Notes: generated by a model not told the origin, from the sequence alone. Counted from the stretch's first letter, positions 1-8,646 are shown. The stretch: 44,404 nt of DNA from Microvirga sp. KLBC 81 (GCF_003075415.1 NZ_QDAH01000048.1:1-44404); one strand, 5' to 3'. Translations and numbers: made by a program.

Positions 1-192
1 CTGGAACCGCGACCTCCCGCAAGAATGTAAGCCATGGCATGGCGGGCAAGAGGCGCGGAAGCAACGCTCGGGCTTGGCAAGGTAAGGTCCTCATATCAAG
101 GGCGGTGGTGTGCCCTGTTTGTAGACTCTGAACCCGGCCGGAAGTTCTCTTTGCCTGTTCCGGATCGCAGATGGAGTTCCTGCCCCCCGCAA

Positions 193-216
193 CCTTCGCA
201 TCCCTATGGGCGAAGG
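193..216. terminator. Hairpin downstream of the DUF2934 gene
   Basis: A perfect 7-bp stem, CCTTCGC at 193-199 pairing with GCGAAGG at 210-216, lies just beyond the stop codon of the minus-strand DUF2934 gene. There is no clear U-run on that strand, so it may terminate transcription or only protect the 3' end. The rest of bases 1-230 shows nothing I can call a gene. Confidence 0.35.
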
Positions 217-230
217 CAACGCTTCTTGCG

Positions 231-617
231 TTATATCGTCGATTTTGTGGAGCGCCTCCGTTTCGGAGCAGCGACTGTCTCGCCGACAGCCTCATTGACC
301 TCAGCAACGGTCTCTGCTGCTTCAGCAGCGGTGCTCTTCCGCCTCCGCGTCTTGGGAGCGGCAGGACTACTCAGAACCTCGTCCAGGGTCTCGCTCGTCA
401 TCCCGAGGGGAGCCGGGTTCGTTTCGACAGGAGCTTCTTCGTCGCTGCCGATGACAGGAAACGAGATACTGCCGACTTCGTCGCCTTGCTCTCCGAGGAT
501 CTCGCGTTCTGCCTCATACCAATATTCGTCAGCGCGGCCGGGCTGGCTCCCGTGCTGCATCCACAATTCGTACGCCCGTTCCCGGATTCTTTGTTCAAGT
601 TCCTTGTCCATGATCAC
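231..617 (-). CDS. DUF2934 domain protein
   Basis: Small soluble protein of 128 residues. The N-terminal half (about residues 5-45) has the DUF2934 pattern: a helix with RIRERAYELW, then a QHGSQPGRADEYW-type stretch and an ALW/ERE-type helix end. The C-terminal third is low complexity and basic, rich in Ala, Glu and Lys/Arg, with two short KTRRRKS/PKRRRSTK patches that could bind nucleic acid. The function of the family is not known; such proteins are common in Hyphomicrobiales. No operon partner is visible, since the next gene on the right is on the other strand. Confidence 0.8.
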   Translation of the reverse strand: MIMDKELEQRIRERAYELWMQHGSQPGRADEYWYEAEREILGEQGDEVGSISFPVIGSDEEAPVETNPAPLGMTSETLDEVLSSPAAPKTRRRKSTAAEAAETVAEVNEAVGETVAAPKRRRSTKSTI

Positions 618-875
618 CCTTTTGTCCTCACGCCTGATCTCGCCTGGAAACAGTGAGCCGGATGGCGACTCATCAAGTTATAACGCCCGCAACCTGCATA
701 AGTTATTAGGCAGCGTTCGCGAATGACAACGGCTCAGGCTGAGCAAGCTTGAGGTTTTAAGCCTCATACAGGGATTAATTTTTTAGGCGTGGTGAAAAGG
801 GCCCAGTGCGCCCCTGGTTACAATATTCCGAAACCTGGAACCTTGGCCTCTTACCTGAGTTGCCGATGCAGTCCC

Positions 876-2387
876 ATGACTATGAGCAACGTGCATTTCT
901 TTGATGAGACAAGTGGGCTGACCGGAAGGGCCGCTGGCTTCGAGCTGGCGCGCGCGATGTCGTGCCCGATCCTCCAGCCTGGCCGTAATTGCTGGCGTGT
1001 CGTGTGTGCGAACCGCGCCTCGGTCCTCATTGACGGGGCAGAATATTTCACCCATCTCGAAGCCGCCCTGCGCAAGGCGCAACGCTCGATCATGATCGTC
1101 GGTTGGGACTTCGACGGCAGCATTCGCCTGCGTCCCGATGTCGATCCGCAGAGCTCACCCCCGCTCGGCCCTCTCCTGCGCTCGCTTGTGGAGGAGAAGC
1201 CTGAACTTGAGATTCGCATCCTCGTCTGGAGCGTTGCCGTCTTCCATGCTCCAGGCGCACCGGGTCCGCTGATCTTCGGCGCCGAATGGCAGAATCACCC
1301 TCGCCTGAAGCTGCGCCTTGACAAGCACCATCCGCTTTATGCCGCGCATCACCAGAAGATCGTCAGCATCGATGACAGTCTTGCCTTCGCGGGCGGCATG
1401 GATTTGACCGTGAGGCGCTGGGACACGAAAGACCACACCTGCGACAACCCTCACCGTCTCAGAGACGATGGCACGATTTACGATCCGGTTCATGACATCC
1501 AGATGGTCGTGACCGGGCCTGCCGCCTATTCCCTCGCAGAACTGGCCTATGCGCGCTGGAAGATTGCGACAGGTGAGGAGGTTACACCTCTGCCCCAGCC
1601 TGCACTGGATCCTTGGCCGTCAGATCTTCCACCTCATTTCACCAACACGCCTGTTGCCATCGCCCGAACCTTTCCGGCGTGGGGCGTGCATTCCGCCGTG
1701 CAGGAGACGGCAGCTCTCAACCTGGACGCTCTCTCCGCGGCAAGACAATCCATCTACATCGAAGCGCAGTACATGACGGCGCCTTATATCGGCGACGTTC
1801 TTGAGCAGCATCTTGCCAACCCTGACGGTCCGGAGATCGTCGTTATCCAGACCCATGAATCCCATGGCTGGGCCGAGAAGAAGGTGATGGGCACCAACCG
1901 CGACCGGCTCATTCGGCGACTGCGCAAGGCGGATCGGTATGATCGCCTGCGCGCCTACTACCCAGTCGTATCGGCGGAAAACGGCTTCTGCCAAGTGCTG
2001 ATCCATTCGAAGCTCATCATCGTGGACGATACGTTCCTGCGCATCGGGTCGTCGAACCTGAACAACCGCTCGATCGGTCTCGACACAGAATGCGACCTCG
2101 CCATCGAGGCGACCAATGACGAGATGCGCCAGATGATCGTGAGCCTCCGAGATCGGCTGTTGGCCGAGCACCTGGGCACTGACCCGGACGTCTTCTCCAA
2201 TACGGTTTCGGAAGAACGTGGCTCGCTGATTGCCGCCATCGAGCGCCTGAACGTGAACGAACGCCGTCTTCACGCCTTCGATGCGATGTTCGATGAAGGC
2301 CCTGCAGATCCTGCCATAGGCACGAGCCTTCTCGATCCGCTGGAGCCCTTCGAGCCGCTCTGGTTCCTGAAACGGCTGAAAGGCTAA
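876..2387 (+). CDS. Phospholipase D / cardiolipin synthase-like protein
   Basis: PLD-superfamily enzyme with two HKD motifs: HHQKIVSIDD (HxKx4D) in the first half and IHSKLIIVDD followed by GSSNLNNRS in the second. The two motifs together form one active site that makes a phosphohistidine intermediate. Likely role is transphosphatidylation or hydrolysis of phospholipids at the inner membrane, by analogy with E. coli ClsB (YbhO). No signal peptide is evident. The start is uncertain: in-frame GTG at 789, ATG at 876 and 882, and ATG at 957 just before the conserved PGRNCWR segment; none has a good ribosome site. It ends 3 bp from the convergent UPF0104 gene, and the next gene is an EEP-family protein, giving the same three families as ybhN-clsB-ybhP. 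Family call is firm; substrate is inferred. Confidence 0.88.
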   Translation: MTMSNVHFFDETSGLTGRAAGFELARAMSCPILQPGRNCWRVVCANRASVLIDGAEYFTHLEAALRKAQRSIMIVGWDFDGSIRLRPDVDPQSSPPLGPLLRSLVEEKPELEIRILVWSVAVFHAPGAPGPLIFGAEWQNHPRLKLRLDKHHPLYAAHHQKIVSIDDSLAFAGGMDLTVRRWDTKDHTCDNPHRLRDDGTIYDPVHDIQMVVTGPAAYSLAELAYARWKIATGEEVTPLPQPALDPWPSDLPPHFTNTPVAIARTFPAWGVHSAVQETAALNLDALSAARQSIYIEAQYMTAPYIGDVLEQHLANPDGPEIVVIQTHESHGWAEKKVMGTNRDRLIRRLRKADRYDRLRAYYPVVSAENGFCQVLIHSKLIIVDDTFLRIGSSNLNNRSIGLDTECDLAIEATNDEMRQMIVSLRDRLLAEHLGTDPDVFSNTVSEERGSLIAAIERLNVNERRLHAFDAMFDEGPADPAIGTSLLDPLEPFEPLWFLKRLKG

Positions 2388-2390
2388 GGC

Positions 2391-3338
2391 TCACGCCCTC
2401 GCCGGGGCCTCGCTCCTGCTCGCGTGCGCCTGGTGTCTCCGGCGATAGAGTAGTTCCGTCAGCCCGAACACAACGATGCCAATGCAGAGCGGGATGAGGA
2501 AATAGACGAACCGGAAGACCAGAAGCGGCCCGATGAGATCCTGCCCTGGCAGAAGATACATGACCACGCTTTCAATGACGCCGAGGCCACCGGGTACATG
2601 GCTGATGAGGGCTGTGGTGTTGGCAATCACATAAACGGACGCCACGCCCATATAGGCAACATCCGTGACAGCCGCGAGCGCCTGATGAAGACATGCGGCT
2701 ACGCAGGCAAAGTTGACGGGACCGATGATGATTTGTCCAACGGCAAGGCGCAGGGGCGGCATCTCCAGCGCCCAGCGGCGTATCCTGAGAGGTCTCCGCA
2801 CGAAGGCGGAGAGCACCAAGTAGAGCGCCGGTATGGCCAGGCAGGCAAGCCCAAGCGCGATCACGAGAGGCTTTGAAAGGCCAGTGATCTCAACCGCGAG
2901 GCTCGAGCGCAGCAGAAGCGCTGCGCCCCCTAGGACCATCAGGCCGAGCCCGACCGTGATGCCGCAGAAGAGGATGACCTTTGCTACCTGCTCGGCACTC
3001 AGGCCCCAGCGGCTGTAGAAGCGATACCGCACTGCGCCGCTGCTCAGGAAAGCGAGGCCGATATTGTGGCCGAGCGAGAGGCTCGTGAAGGAGGCCCAGG
3101 CCGCCCTGTAGTAAGGTTGAGGGCGACCGACATAGCGTAAGGCAAGATAATCGAAACCGCTCAGACACAGGTAGCTGGCCGCTGCGAACGCGCCTGCGGC
3201 CCCCAATCGCGCCACTGGGATGGCAAGGACTGCCTCCAGCAACTGGTCCATGCTGTAGCGGCTGAGCGTCCGGTAGAGCAGGAAAGCTGCAAGGCCGATG
3301 GCGACAACCGCGATCAAAGGCTTCCAGATCTTCCCCAT
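2391..3338 (-). CDS. UPF0104 / lysylphosphatidylglycerol synthase-type membrane protein
   Basis: Integral membrane protein of 315 residues with about seven to eight hydrophobic segments, beginning with one at residues 7-22. It matches the flippase-like transmembrane domain of MprF/LPG synthases and E. coli YbhN, without the C-terminal synthase domain. Recognisable family features are the GHNIGLAFLSSGAVRYR stretch and the VPGGLGVIE motif near the C-terminus. A GGGAG ribosome site precedes the ATG. It follows the EEP gene on the same strand with a 64-bp gap and is convergent with the PLD gene. By family and context it probably moves or modifies membrane lipid; no substrate can be read from sequence. 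Confidence 0.85.
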   Translation of the reverse strand: MGKIWKPLIAVVAIGLAAFLLYRTLSRYSMDQLLEAVLAIPVARLGAAGAFAAASYLCLSGFDYLALRYVGRPQPYYRAAWASFTSLSLGHNIGLAFLSSGAVRYRFYSRWGLSAEQVAKVILFCGITVGLGLMVLGGAALLLRSSLAVEITGLSKPLVIALGLACLAIPALYLVLSAFVRRPLRIRRWALEMPPLRLAVGQIIIGPVNFACVAACLHQALAAVTDVAYMGVASVYVIANTTALISHVPGGLGVIESVVMYLLPGQDLIGPLLVFRFVYFLIPLCIGIVVFGLTELLYRRRHQAHASRSEAPARA

Positions 3339-3402
3339 CTATTCTCCCGGTCTTTCTGGCTGATTTCTGGACAAGCGATCCTTGAGCGGACTGGTTCCAC
3401 CT

Positions 3403-4176
3403 CTACTCGCGAACGTGTTCCACTCCGGCCTTGTGAACCCTGACCGGCATCACCTGAAACTCGATCATCAAGGGCAGATGATCCGATGCGACACGTGCCA
3501 TGGCCGAACGGATGGATTCGACCCGGACCACGTGGATCGAGTGGCTGATGAAGGCATGGTCGATCCGCAGCATGGGCAACCGGGACGGAAAAGTCGGCTT
3601 CGTACGATGGTGAGGCACTGCTTTTTGCGCATCACGCAGGCGCGAGGCCAAGCGCTGATAGGCCCGCGAACGGGGAGACGCATTGAAGTCACCGATCAGG
3701 ATCACGGGCTCGCGGCAGGCCTTATGCCCCAGCCAATGTGGCCCGAGAAGGCAATCCACCTGGGCCAGCCGCTCGTTTCGCCGCAGTCCCAGGTGGGTCG
3801 TGATCACCTGCACAGTTGTTCCACCGAGATTGACCGAGGCCCAGAGCGCTCCTCGGGGTTCCGGCGCCAAAGGGCCGTTTCTACCCGGGAGGGGCCCCGC
3901 TTTGATCAATTGCGAGGGGCGATGGGTGAGAATGGCGTTGCCATATTCCTCTTCCATCACGCGCAAGCTGGCATGAAAATGCATCTGCATGCCAAGGGCC
4001 TGTGCGATGGCATGGGCCTGATCGATGCCGCCGGTGCGTGCGCGCCTCACATCGAGCTCTTGAAGGGCTACGACATCCGGCTCATAGGATGCAATGACAT
4101 CGGCGATGCGCCCTGGTGAGAGCCGCCCGTCCGTTCCGAGGCAGCGGCGCACATTATAGGTCAGGATCCGTGGCAC
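3403..4176 (-). CDS. Endonuclease/exonuclease/phosphatase (EEP) family protein
   Basis: Metal-dependent phosphodiesterase fold of 257 residues. Visible catalytic motifs are TYNVRR (Asn8), ALQELD (Glu40), the ITTHLGLR strand, GDFNASP, and the C-terminal SDHLP with the catalytic Asp-His. The start is GTG at 4176, preceded by a GGGGG-type ribosome site. There is no signal peptide. It resembles E. coli YbhP, which sits with YbhN and ClsB; here too it is beside UPF0104 and PLD genes. The substrate could be a phospholipid head group or a nucleic acid; context favours lipid metabolism but this is inference. Confidence 0.86.
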   Translation of the reverse strand: MPRILTYNVRRCLGTDGRLSPGRIADVIASYEPDVVALQELDVRRARTGGIDQAHAIAQALGMQMHFHASLRVMEEEYGNAILTHRPSQLIKAGPLPGRNGPLAPEPRGALWASVNLGGTTVQVITTHLGLRRNERLAQVDCLLGPHWLGHKACREPVILIGDFNASPRSRAYQRLASRLRDAQKAVPHHRTKPTFPSRLPMLRIDHAFISHSIHVVRVESIRSAMARVASDHLPLMIEFQVMPVRVHKAGVEHVRE

Positions 4177-4321
4177 CTCGCCCCCTTTCGTGGAAATCGT
4201 TGCATGTGCAGAGGAGCCTGCGGAACGGCAGCCTCAGCAGCACTAACCCACGAACGGCACAGAATTTCCCTGCTGCCTCCAGAATCAGAAACGTTATTCC
4301 AGGAGCGAGGGTGCGGAGCGC

Positions 4322-4693
4322 TCAACCGCTCAGGCCGAGCAGAGCGGATTCCTCGTCGGAGAAAAGGCGGGAGCGCGTGAGAAAGCGGACATCGCGACCG
4401 TTCTCGAGAGAGAACATCCCTCCCCGGCCCGGCACCACGTCGATGATGAGCTGAGTGTGCTTCCAGTATTCGTACTGTGAGGGGCTCATGTAGAACGGCG
4501 CGCCCCCAATGGTGCCGAGGAGAACATCGGCATCGCCGACGATATAGTCTCCCTGCGGATAGCACATGGGGGATGACCCATCGCAGCATCCGCCGGATTG
4601 GTGAAACAGGACGGGTCCATATTCGGCTTGTAACGTCGCTATCAGATCGAGCGCCGCAGGTGTTGCAGTCACACGTGGAATGCCAGCTTCCAT
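4322..4693 (-). CDS. DUF779 protein (aldehyde dehydrogenase partner)
   Basis: Protein of 123 residues matching DUF779. It has the Cys-rich HQSGGCCDGSSPMC segment near residues 31-44 and the YWKHTQLIIDVVPGRGGMFSLE stretch in two parts near residues 80-100. DUF779 proteins are regularly encoded directly after ExaC/AldB/AcoD-type aldehyde dehydrogenases, as here, 114 bp downstream on the same strand. The function is not established; the conserved cysteines suggest metal binding or a thiol role. It is probably co-transcribed from the sigma-54 promoter of the dehydrogenase, with a GC hairpin in the intergenic gap. Confidence 0.88.
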   Translation of the reverse strand: MEAGIPRVTATPAALDLIATLQAEYGPVLFHQSGGCCDGSSPMCYPQGDYIVGDADVLLGTIGGAPFYMSPSQYEYWKHTQLIIDVVPGRGGMFSLENGRDVRFLTRSRLFSDEESALLGLSG

Positions 4694-4719
4694 TCGTTCT
4701 CTCTCCCTTGCGATGATGA

Positions 4720-4744
4720 GGCCGGGGCGCAGTGCACCCCGGCC
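4720..4744. other. GC-rich hairpin between aldehyde dehydrogenase and DUF779 gene
   Basis: Eight-bp perfect stem, GGCCGGGG at 4720-4727 with CCCCGGCC at 4737-4744, loop of 9 nt. On the minus (coding) strand no U-run follows, so it is more likely an mRNA processing or stability element, or a partial terminator lowering DUF779 expression, than a strong terminator. Confidence 0.5.
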
Positions 4745-4807
4745 TTTGTTGGAGCCCGATCCTTTTTCAGACGACTGCCCCTTCGTCCGCGTCGAGCTCC
4801 GAAGGTA

Positions 4808-6325
4808 TCAGAAGAAGCCGAGAGCCTTGTCGCTGTAACTGACCAGCAGGTTCTTGGTCTGCTGGTAGTGATCGAGCATCATCTTGTGCGTCTCGCGACC
4901 GATGCCCGACTGCTTGTAGCCGCCGAAGGCCGCATGAGCCGGATAGGCGTGGTAGCAGTTGGTCCATACGCGGCCCGCATGGATGGCGCGACCGAAGCGA
5001 TAGGCGCGATTGCCATTGCGCGTCCACACGCCGGCGCCAAGGCCGTAGAGGGTGTCGTTGGCGATATGCAGCGCCTCATCCTCATCCTTGAAGGTGGTGA
5101 CGGAGACGACCGGCCCGAAGATTTCCTCCTGGAACACGCGCATTCGGTTGTGGCCACGGAACACGGTGGGTTTCACATAGTACCCGCCGGCGAGATCGCC
5201 CGACATCACGTTGCGTTCGCCGCCGGTCAGCACCTGAGCGCCCTCTTGCTTGCCGATATCGATGTAGCTGAGGATCTTCTCGAGCTGCTCGCTGGAGGCC
5301 TGAGCGCCGATCATCGTGGTGGGATCGAGAGGGCTTCCCTGCTTGATCGCCTCGACGCGCTTGAGCGCTCGTTCCATGAACCGGTCGTAGATGGATTCCT
5401 GGACCAGCGCACGGCTCGGGCAGGTGCAGACCTCGCCCTGGTTGAGAGCGAACATCACGAAGCCTTCGATAGCCTTGTCGAAGAAGGCATCATCTTCCGC
5501 GAGCACATCGGAGAAGAAGATATTCGGCGACTTGCCCCCGAGTTCCAGCGTGACCGGAATGAGGTTTTGGCTCGCATATTGCATGATGAGCCGGCCGGTC
5601 GTCGTCTCGCCCGTAAAGGCGATTTTGGCAATCCGCGAACTCGATGCCAGCGGCTTGCCGGCTTCGAGACCAAAGCCGTTCACGATGTTGAGCACACCTG
5701 CCGGCAGCAGATCGGCAACGAGTTCTGCCCAGACCAGTATTGAAGCAGGAGTCTGCTCGGCAGGTTTGAGAACCACACAGTTACCGGCGGCAAGAGCAGG
5801 TGCGAGTTTCCAGGCTGCCATGAGGATTGGGAAGTTCCAGGGAATGATCTGTCCAACCACGCCGAGCGGCTCATGGAAGTGATAAGCTACCGTGTCGTGA
5901 TCGATCTCGGCCGCTGAGCCTTCCTGCGCTCTGATACAGCTCGCAAAATAGCGGAAATGGTCGATGGCGAGCGGAATGTCGGCAGCTGTCGTCTCACGGA
6001 TCGGCTTGCCGTTGTCCCAAGTCTCGGCCGATGCGAGAAGATCGAGGTTTTCCTCCATCCGGTCGGCAATCTCATTGAGAATGCGCGCACGCTCGGCAGG
6101 TGCGGCCTTGCCCCAGGCGTCCTTCGCCGCATGCGCCGCATCGAGAGCTTTTTCGATATCGTCCTTGTCAGAGCGTGCCACTTCGCAGATCACCTTGCCA
6201 TTCACAGGCGAAGTATTCTCGAAGTACTTTCCGGTGACAGGCTCCCTCCACTCACCACCGATATAATTGCCGTAACGGGCCTTGAAGGGTGCTTTTGCGG
6301 TCGAGAGAAATTCTGGCTTGTTCAT
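4808..6325 (-). CDS. NAD-dependent aldehyde dehydrogenase, ExaC/AcoD/AldB type
   Basis: Cytoplasmic aldehyde dehydrogenase of 505 residues. Motifs: IIPWNFP (about 160-166), FTGETTTG cofactor site (237-244), LELGGKSPN with general base Glu261, and NQGEVCTCPSR with catalytic Cys300 and a second Cys at 302, a pairing typical of the ExaC/AldB group that oxidises acetaldehyde and related aldehydes to acids. The start is ATG 6325, seven bases after a GGAGG ribosome site; the longer frame from 6349 has none. A perfect sigma-54 promoter lies at 6360-6374, and the divergent gene encodes an AcoR-type activator, so it is probably induced by the activator's ligand (an alcohol, acetoin or aldehyde). DUF779 follows. 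Confidence 0.95.
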   Translation of the reverse strand: MNKPEFLSTAKAPFKARYGNYIGGEWREPVTGKYFENTSPVNGKVICEVARSDKDDIEKALDAAHAAKDAWGKAAPAERARILNEIADRMEENLDLLASAETWDNGKPIRETTAADIPLAIDHFRYFASCIRAQEGSAAEIDHDTVAYHFHEPLGVVGQIIPWNFPILMAAWKLAPALAAGNCVVLKPAEQTPASILVWAELVADLLPAGVLNIVNGFGLEAGKPLASSSRIAKIAFTGETTTGRLIMQYASQNLIPVTLELGGKSPNIFFSDVLAEDDAFFDKAIEGFVMFALNQGEVCTCPSRALVQESIYDRFMERALKRVEAIKQGSPLDPTTMIGAQASSEQLEKILSYIDIGKQEGAQVLTGGERNVMSGDLAGGYYVKPTVFRGHNRMRVFQEEIFGPVVSVTTFKDEDEALHIANDTLYGLGAGVWTRNGNRAYRFGRAIHAGRVWTNCYHAYPAHAAFGGYKQSGIGRETHKMMLDHYQQTKNLLVSYSDKALGFF

Positions 6326-6359
6326 TTGGTTTCCTCCCTGGATGAACATCGCCAGAATA

Positions 6360-6374
6360 GCAATTTCCGTGCCA
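6360..6374 (-). promoter_or_regulatory. Sigma-54 (-24/-12) promoter of the aldehyde dehydrogenase
   Basis: The minus strand reads TGGCACGGAAATTGC, an exact match to the TGGCAC-N5-TTGC sigma-54 consensus. Transcription should begin about 12 bases downstream, near 6348, leaving a leader of roughly 23 bases that contains the GGAGG ribosome site of the dehydrogenase. Confidence 0.88.
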
Positions 6375-6529
6375 AATCACTGTTTTGCAAAGCAGCAATC
6401 GTCGCCGCGGCGCGGTAAGTCACTGTCTGCATTCATGAGATCGGCAATACTTGACCATGTGCACTTTTGACCGCTTCGCTTTACCGGAAGTTCAGCTATG
6501 ATGCTTTGCGTCACGTAAAGAAACGCATC

Positions 6530-6555
6530 TGCGACAGCTGTTGCAATTTGCGACA
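6530..6555. promoter_or_regulatory. Candidate upstream activator sites for the AcoR-type regulator
   Basis: Three half-sites are interleaved: TGCGACA (6530-6536), inverted TGTTGCA (6539-6545) and TGCGACA (6549-6555). They form two overlapping dyads; the clearest is TGTTGCAATTTGCGACA at 6539-6555 with 7 of 8 arm positions matching. The block is about 165-180 bp upstream of the -24/-12 promoter, a normal distance for an enhancer, and ends 18 bp before the regulator's own GTG start, so it may also autoregulate. Assignment to this regulator is inference. Confidence 0.55.
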
Positions 6556-6573
6556 CCGGGACAGGAGGAAGCC

Positions 6574-8430
6574 GTGTCGTCAGATAAGATCCAGCATGCG
6601 CGTCAATCGTTCTTTTCCAAGGGCAGCGTTCCCGGCGGGTTGATCTCGCAGCCCATTCTTCGCTCCTGGACCCGTTGTGCGGCTTTGGGTCTCAAGGGGC
6701 GTGCCAATTCCCTGCCCGAGCCCCTTACCTCCCACGAATTCGCCATCTCGGCGGAAGAAGCGGAGGCGTTCAGGCGTCTCTGCCGACCCGAGATCGAGGC
6801 GCTTTATGCGGATGCGGAAGCCACAGACAGCATCGTCATTCTCACCAACGCGCACGGGCTCGTGCTCGATACCATCGGCAGCCTCGACTTCGCGCAGCGC
6901 GCAGCACGCGTCGCGCTCATGCCTGGCGTGCCATGGAGCGAACAGACGGTTGGAACGAATGCGATTGGAACTACGCTTGCGGAAGGGTGTCCCATCGAGG
7001 TTCGGGGTGCTGAACACTATCTCGAATGCAACCGGATCCTGAGTTGCTCCGCCGCTCCCATCATCGGACCTCATGGAGAGGTGCTGGGAGTCCTCGATCT
7101 CTCAGGTCCGGCTGAAGTGCATCACGCCCATGCGCTTGGTCTCGTGCGGCTTGCTGCCGAGCAGATCGAGCATCGCCTGTTCGATCGTGGTTTCGAGCAT
7201 ACGGATATCGTGCGTCTCCACACGGATCCAGCCATGCTGGGAACGCCTCGTGAGGGCATTCTCATTTTCGAAGATGGTCGCCTCAAAGCCGCCAACCGGC
7301 ATGGCCTGAAGCTCATCGGCCGTAACTTCGATGCGCTTGGGACAGTCACATGGGCAGACCTGTTCCAGAACGGTGTCATGGCCCTTGCCGATACGGGCAG
7401 CCTGAAGCGCACTGATGGTGCCGCCCTTCGGGGACGGCTGGAACATCGCAAACCCATTGTCTCGTCAGCGCTGCGGCGGACGCAGGCGCTCCAGCCCACA
7501 AATATCGGTCCCATCTTCAATATCGAAACACAAAAGGCGCTGGACCGCGCCGTTCGATTGCTCAATGCGGATGTTCCGGTTCTGGTGTGGGGCGAGACGG
7601 GAACGGGCAAGGAAGTCTTCGCCCGCGCCGTTCACGGCAGGAGCGCGCGTGCGGGCAAGCCATTCGTGGCCGTCAACTGTGCTGCCCTTCCCGAGACGCT
7701 GATGGAAGCGGAGCTGTTCGGCTACCAGGCGGGAGCGTTCACCGGTGCGCGCCCCGGCGGATCAAAAGGCCACTTACGTGAGGCGGATGGCGGCGTATTG
7801 TTTCTCGATGAGATCGGCGACATGCCCCTCCCCCTCCAGACCAAGCTGCTGCGCGTACTCCAGGAACGGGAAGTCGTGCCTCTCGGCGGCAGCCGCGCGG
7901 TCCCGGTTGATTTCACCCTCATCTGCGCCACGAACCGAAATCTCTCGGAGCTCGTCCAGACCGGCGGGTTCCGCTCCGACCTCTACTTCCGGATCGCGCA
8001 ATACACCATCGAGCTGCAGCCTCTAAGGCTACGCTCCGACCGAGTGCAACTGATCGATGCCATCTGGGACTCCCTTGGCGCAGCCTCTCGAGGGATCGTT
8101 TTGGACCAGGAATGCCGCGAGCGTCTCTCGCTCTATGAATGGCCGGGCAATTTCCGCCAGCTGGTTGGCTGCCTAAGGGCCATGCTGGCGCTGTGCGAGC
8201 CAGGCGACCGGCTGGGGACCGATGCCCTCCCCCTGGATGTGAGGAATGCATCACCGGTGCAGAGCCCTGCCCCGGCAGAGTCTGAGCCTCTCCCGACGAC
8301 GCTCGATTCAATGACCATCGCGGCTATACGTGAGGCCCTTGAGGCGACCAAAGGGAATGTTTCCCTTGCCGCCCGCAGACTCGGGGTCAGCCGCAGCACT
8401 CTCTATCGGCGCCTGCAGGGCAACGCCTGA
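6574..8430 (+). CDS. AcoR-type sigma-54-dependent transcriptional activator
   Basis: Enhancer-binding protein of about 618 residues. Domains: N-terminal GAF-type ligand-sensing region (about 50-200), AAA+ domain (about 310-540) with Walker A GETGTGKE (340-347), the sigma-54 contact loop GAFTGA (388-393) and Walker B LFLDEIGD, then a Fis-type helix-turn-helix at the C-terminus (AARRLGVSRSTLYRRL). The start chosen is GTG 6574, with AGGAGG at 6563-6568; a TTG at 6541 in the same frame lacks a ribosome site. The family activates alcohol, acetoin or aldehyde genes together with RpoN. It is divergent from an aldehyde dehydrogenase with a consensus sigma-54 promoter, its most likely target. The ligand cannot be read from sequence. 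Confidence 0.93.
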   Translation: MSSDKIQHARQSFFSKGSVPGGLISQPILRSWTRCAALGLKGRANSLPEPLTSHEFAISAEEAEAFRRLCRPEIEALYADAEATDSIVILTNAHGLVLDTIGSLDFAQRAARVALMPGVPWSEQTVGTNAIGTTLAEGCPIEVRGAEHYLECNRILSCSAAPIIGPHGEVLGVLDLSGPAEVHHAHALGLVRLAAEQIEHRLFDRGFEHTDIVRLHTDPAMLGTPREGILIFEDGRLKAANRHGLKLIGRNFDALGTVTWADLFQNGVMALADTGSLKRTDGAALRGRLEHRKPIVSSALRRTQALQPTNIGPIFNIETQKALDRAVRLLNADVPVLVWGETGTGKEVFARAVHGRSARAGKPFVAVNCAALPETLMEAELFGYQAGAFTGARPGGSKGHLREADGGVLFLDEIGDMPLPLQTKLLRVLQEREVVPLGGSRAVPVDFTLICATNRNLSELVQTGGFRSDLYFRIAQYTIELQPLRLRSDRVQLIDAIWDSLGAASRGIVLDQECRERLSLYEWPGNFRQLVGCLRAMLALCEPGDRLGTDALPLDVRNASPVQSPAPAESEPLPTTLDSMTIAAIREALEATKGNVSLAARRLGVSRSTLYRRLQGNA

Positions 8431-8456
8431 AGCAGGGGTTTTCTGCACAAAAAGAA

Positions 8457-8490
8457 CGGGAGCCGTGCGTACCTCCGGCACTGGCTCCCG
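8457..8490. terminator. Hairpin after the AcoR-type gene
   Basis: Eight-bp stem CGGGAGCC (8457-8464) with GGCTCCCG (8483-8490), loop of 18 nt. It starts 27 bp after the activator's stop codon. Only a short pyrimidine tract follows, so it is a weak intrinsic-terminator candidate. Confidence 0.45.
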
Positions 8491-8564
8491 CCCTTCTGAC
8501 CGGCCGCCCGAGCGACTGGATTAGCTCAAGATACGTCCAAAGCGCACCGATGGCGGTGACGCAT

Positions 8565-8646
8565 AGGAGGTATGAAAATGCCTCCTTCGAGGGCCCACCC
8601 TCTTGCGAAAGCCCGCCAGCCTGGGGCACTGACCGTGCCTGTCAGT
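8565..8646 (+). promoter_or_regulatory. Structured leader upstream of serA
   Basis: The 305-bp gap before serA holds a strong AGGAGG (8565-8570) that can pair with CCTCCT (8581-8586) around a 10-base loop. CCTC (8581-8584) can instead pair with GAGG (8589-8592), and GAGGG (8589-8593) with a later CCCTC. A third stem, ACTGAC/GTCAGT, spans 8628-8646. An ATG at 8578, seven bases after AGGAGG, opens a 28-codon frame ending at 8664. Mutually exclusive pairings suggest attenuation or translational control of serA. I do not recognise a named riboswitch; this is inference from complementarity. Confidence 0.4.

Noticed and set aside
34..726. Plus-strand frames over the DUF2934 gene
   Set aside because: Ser/Arg-rich shadow translations; the minus-strand product matches a known domain.
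732..766. Dyads GCTCA-GGC-TGAGC and TGAGG/CCTCA in the gap before the PLD gene
   Set aside because: Short stems with no adjacent U-run and no clear link to a promoter; too weak to call.
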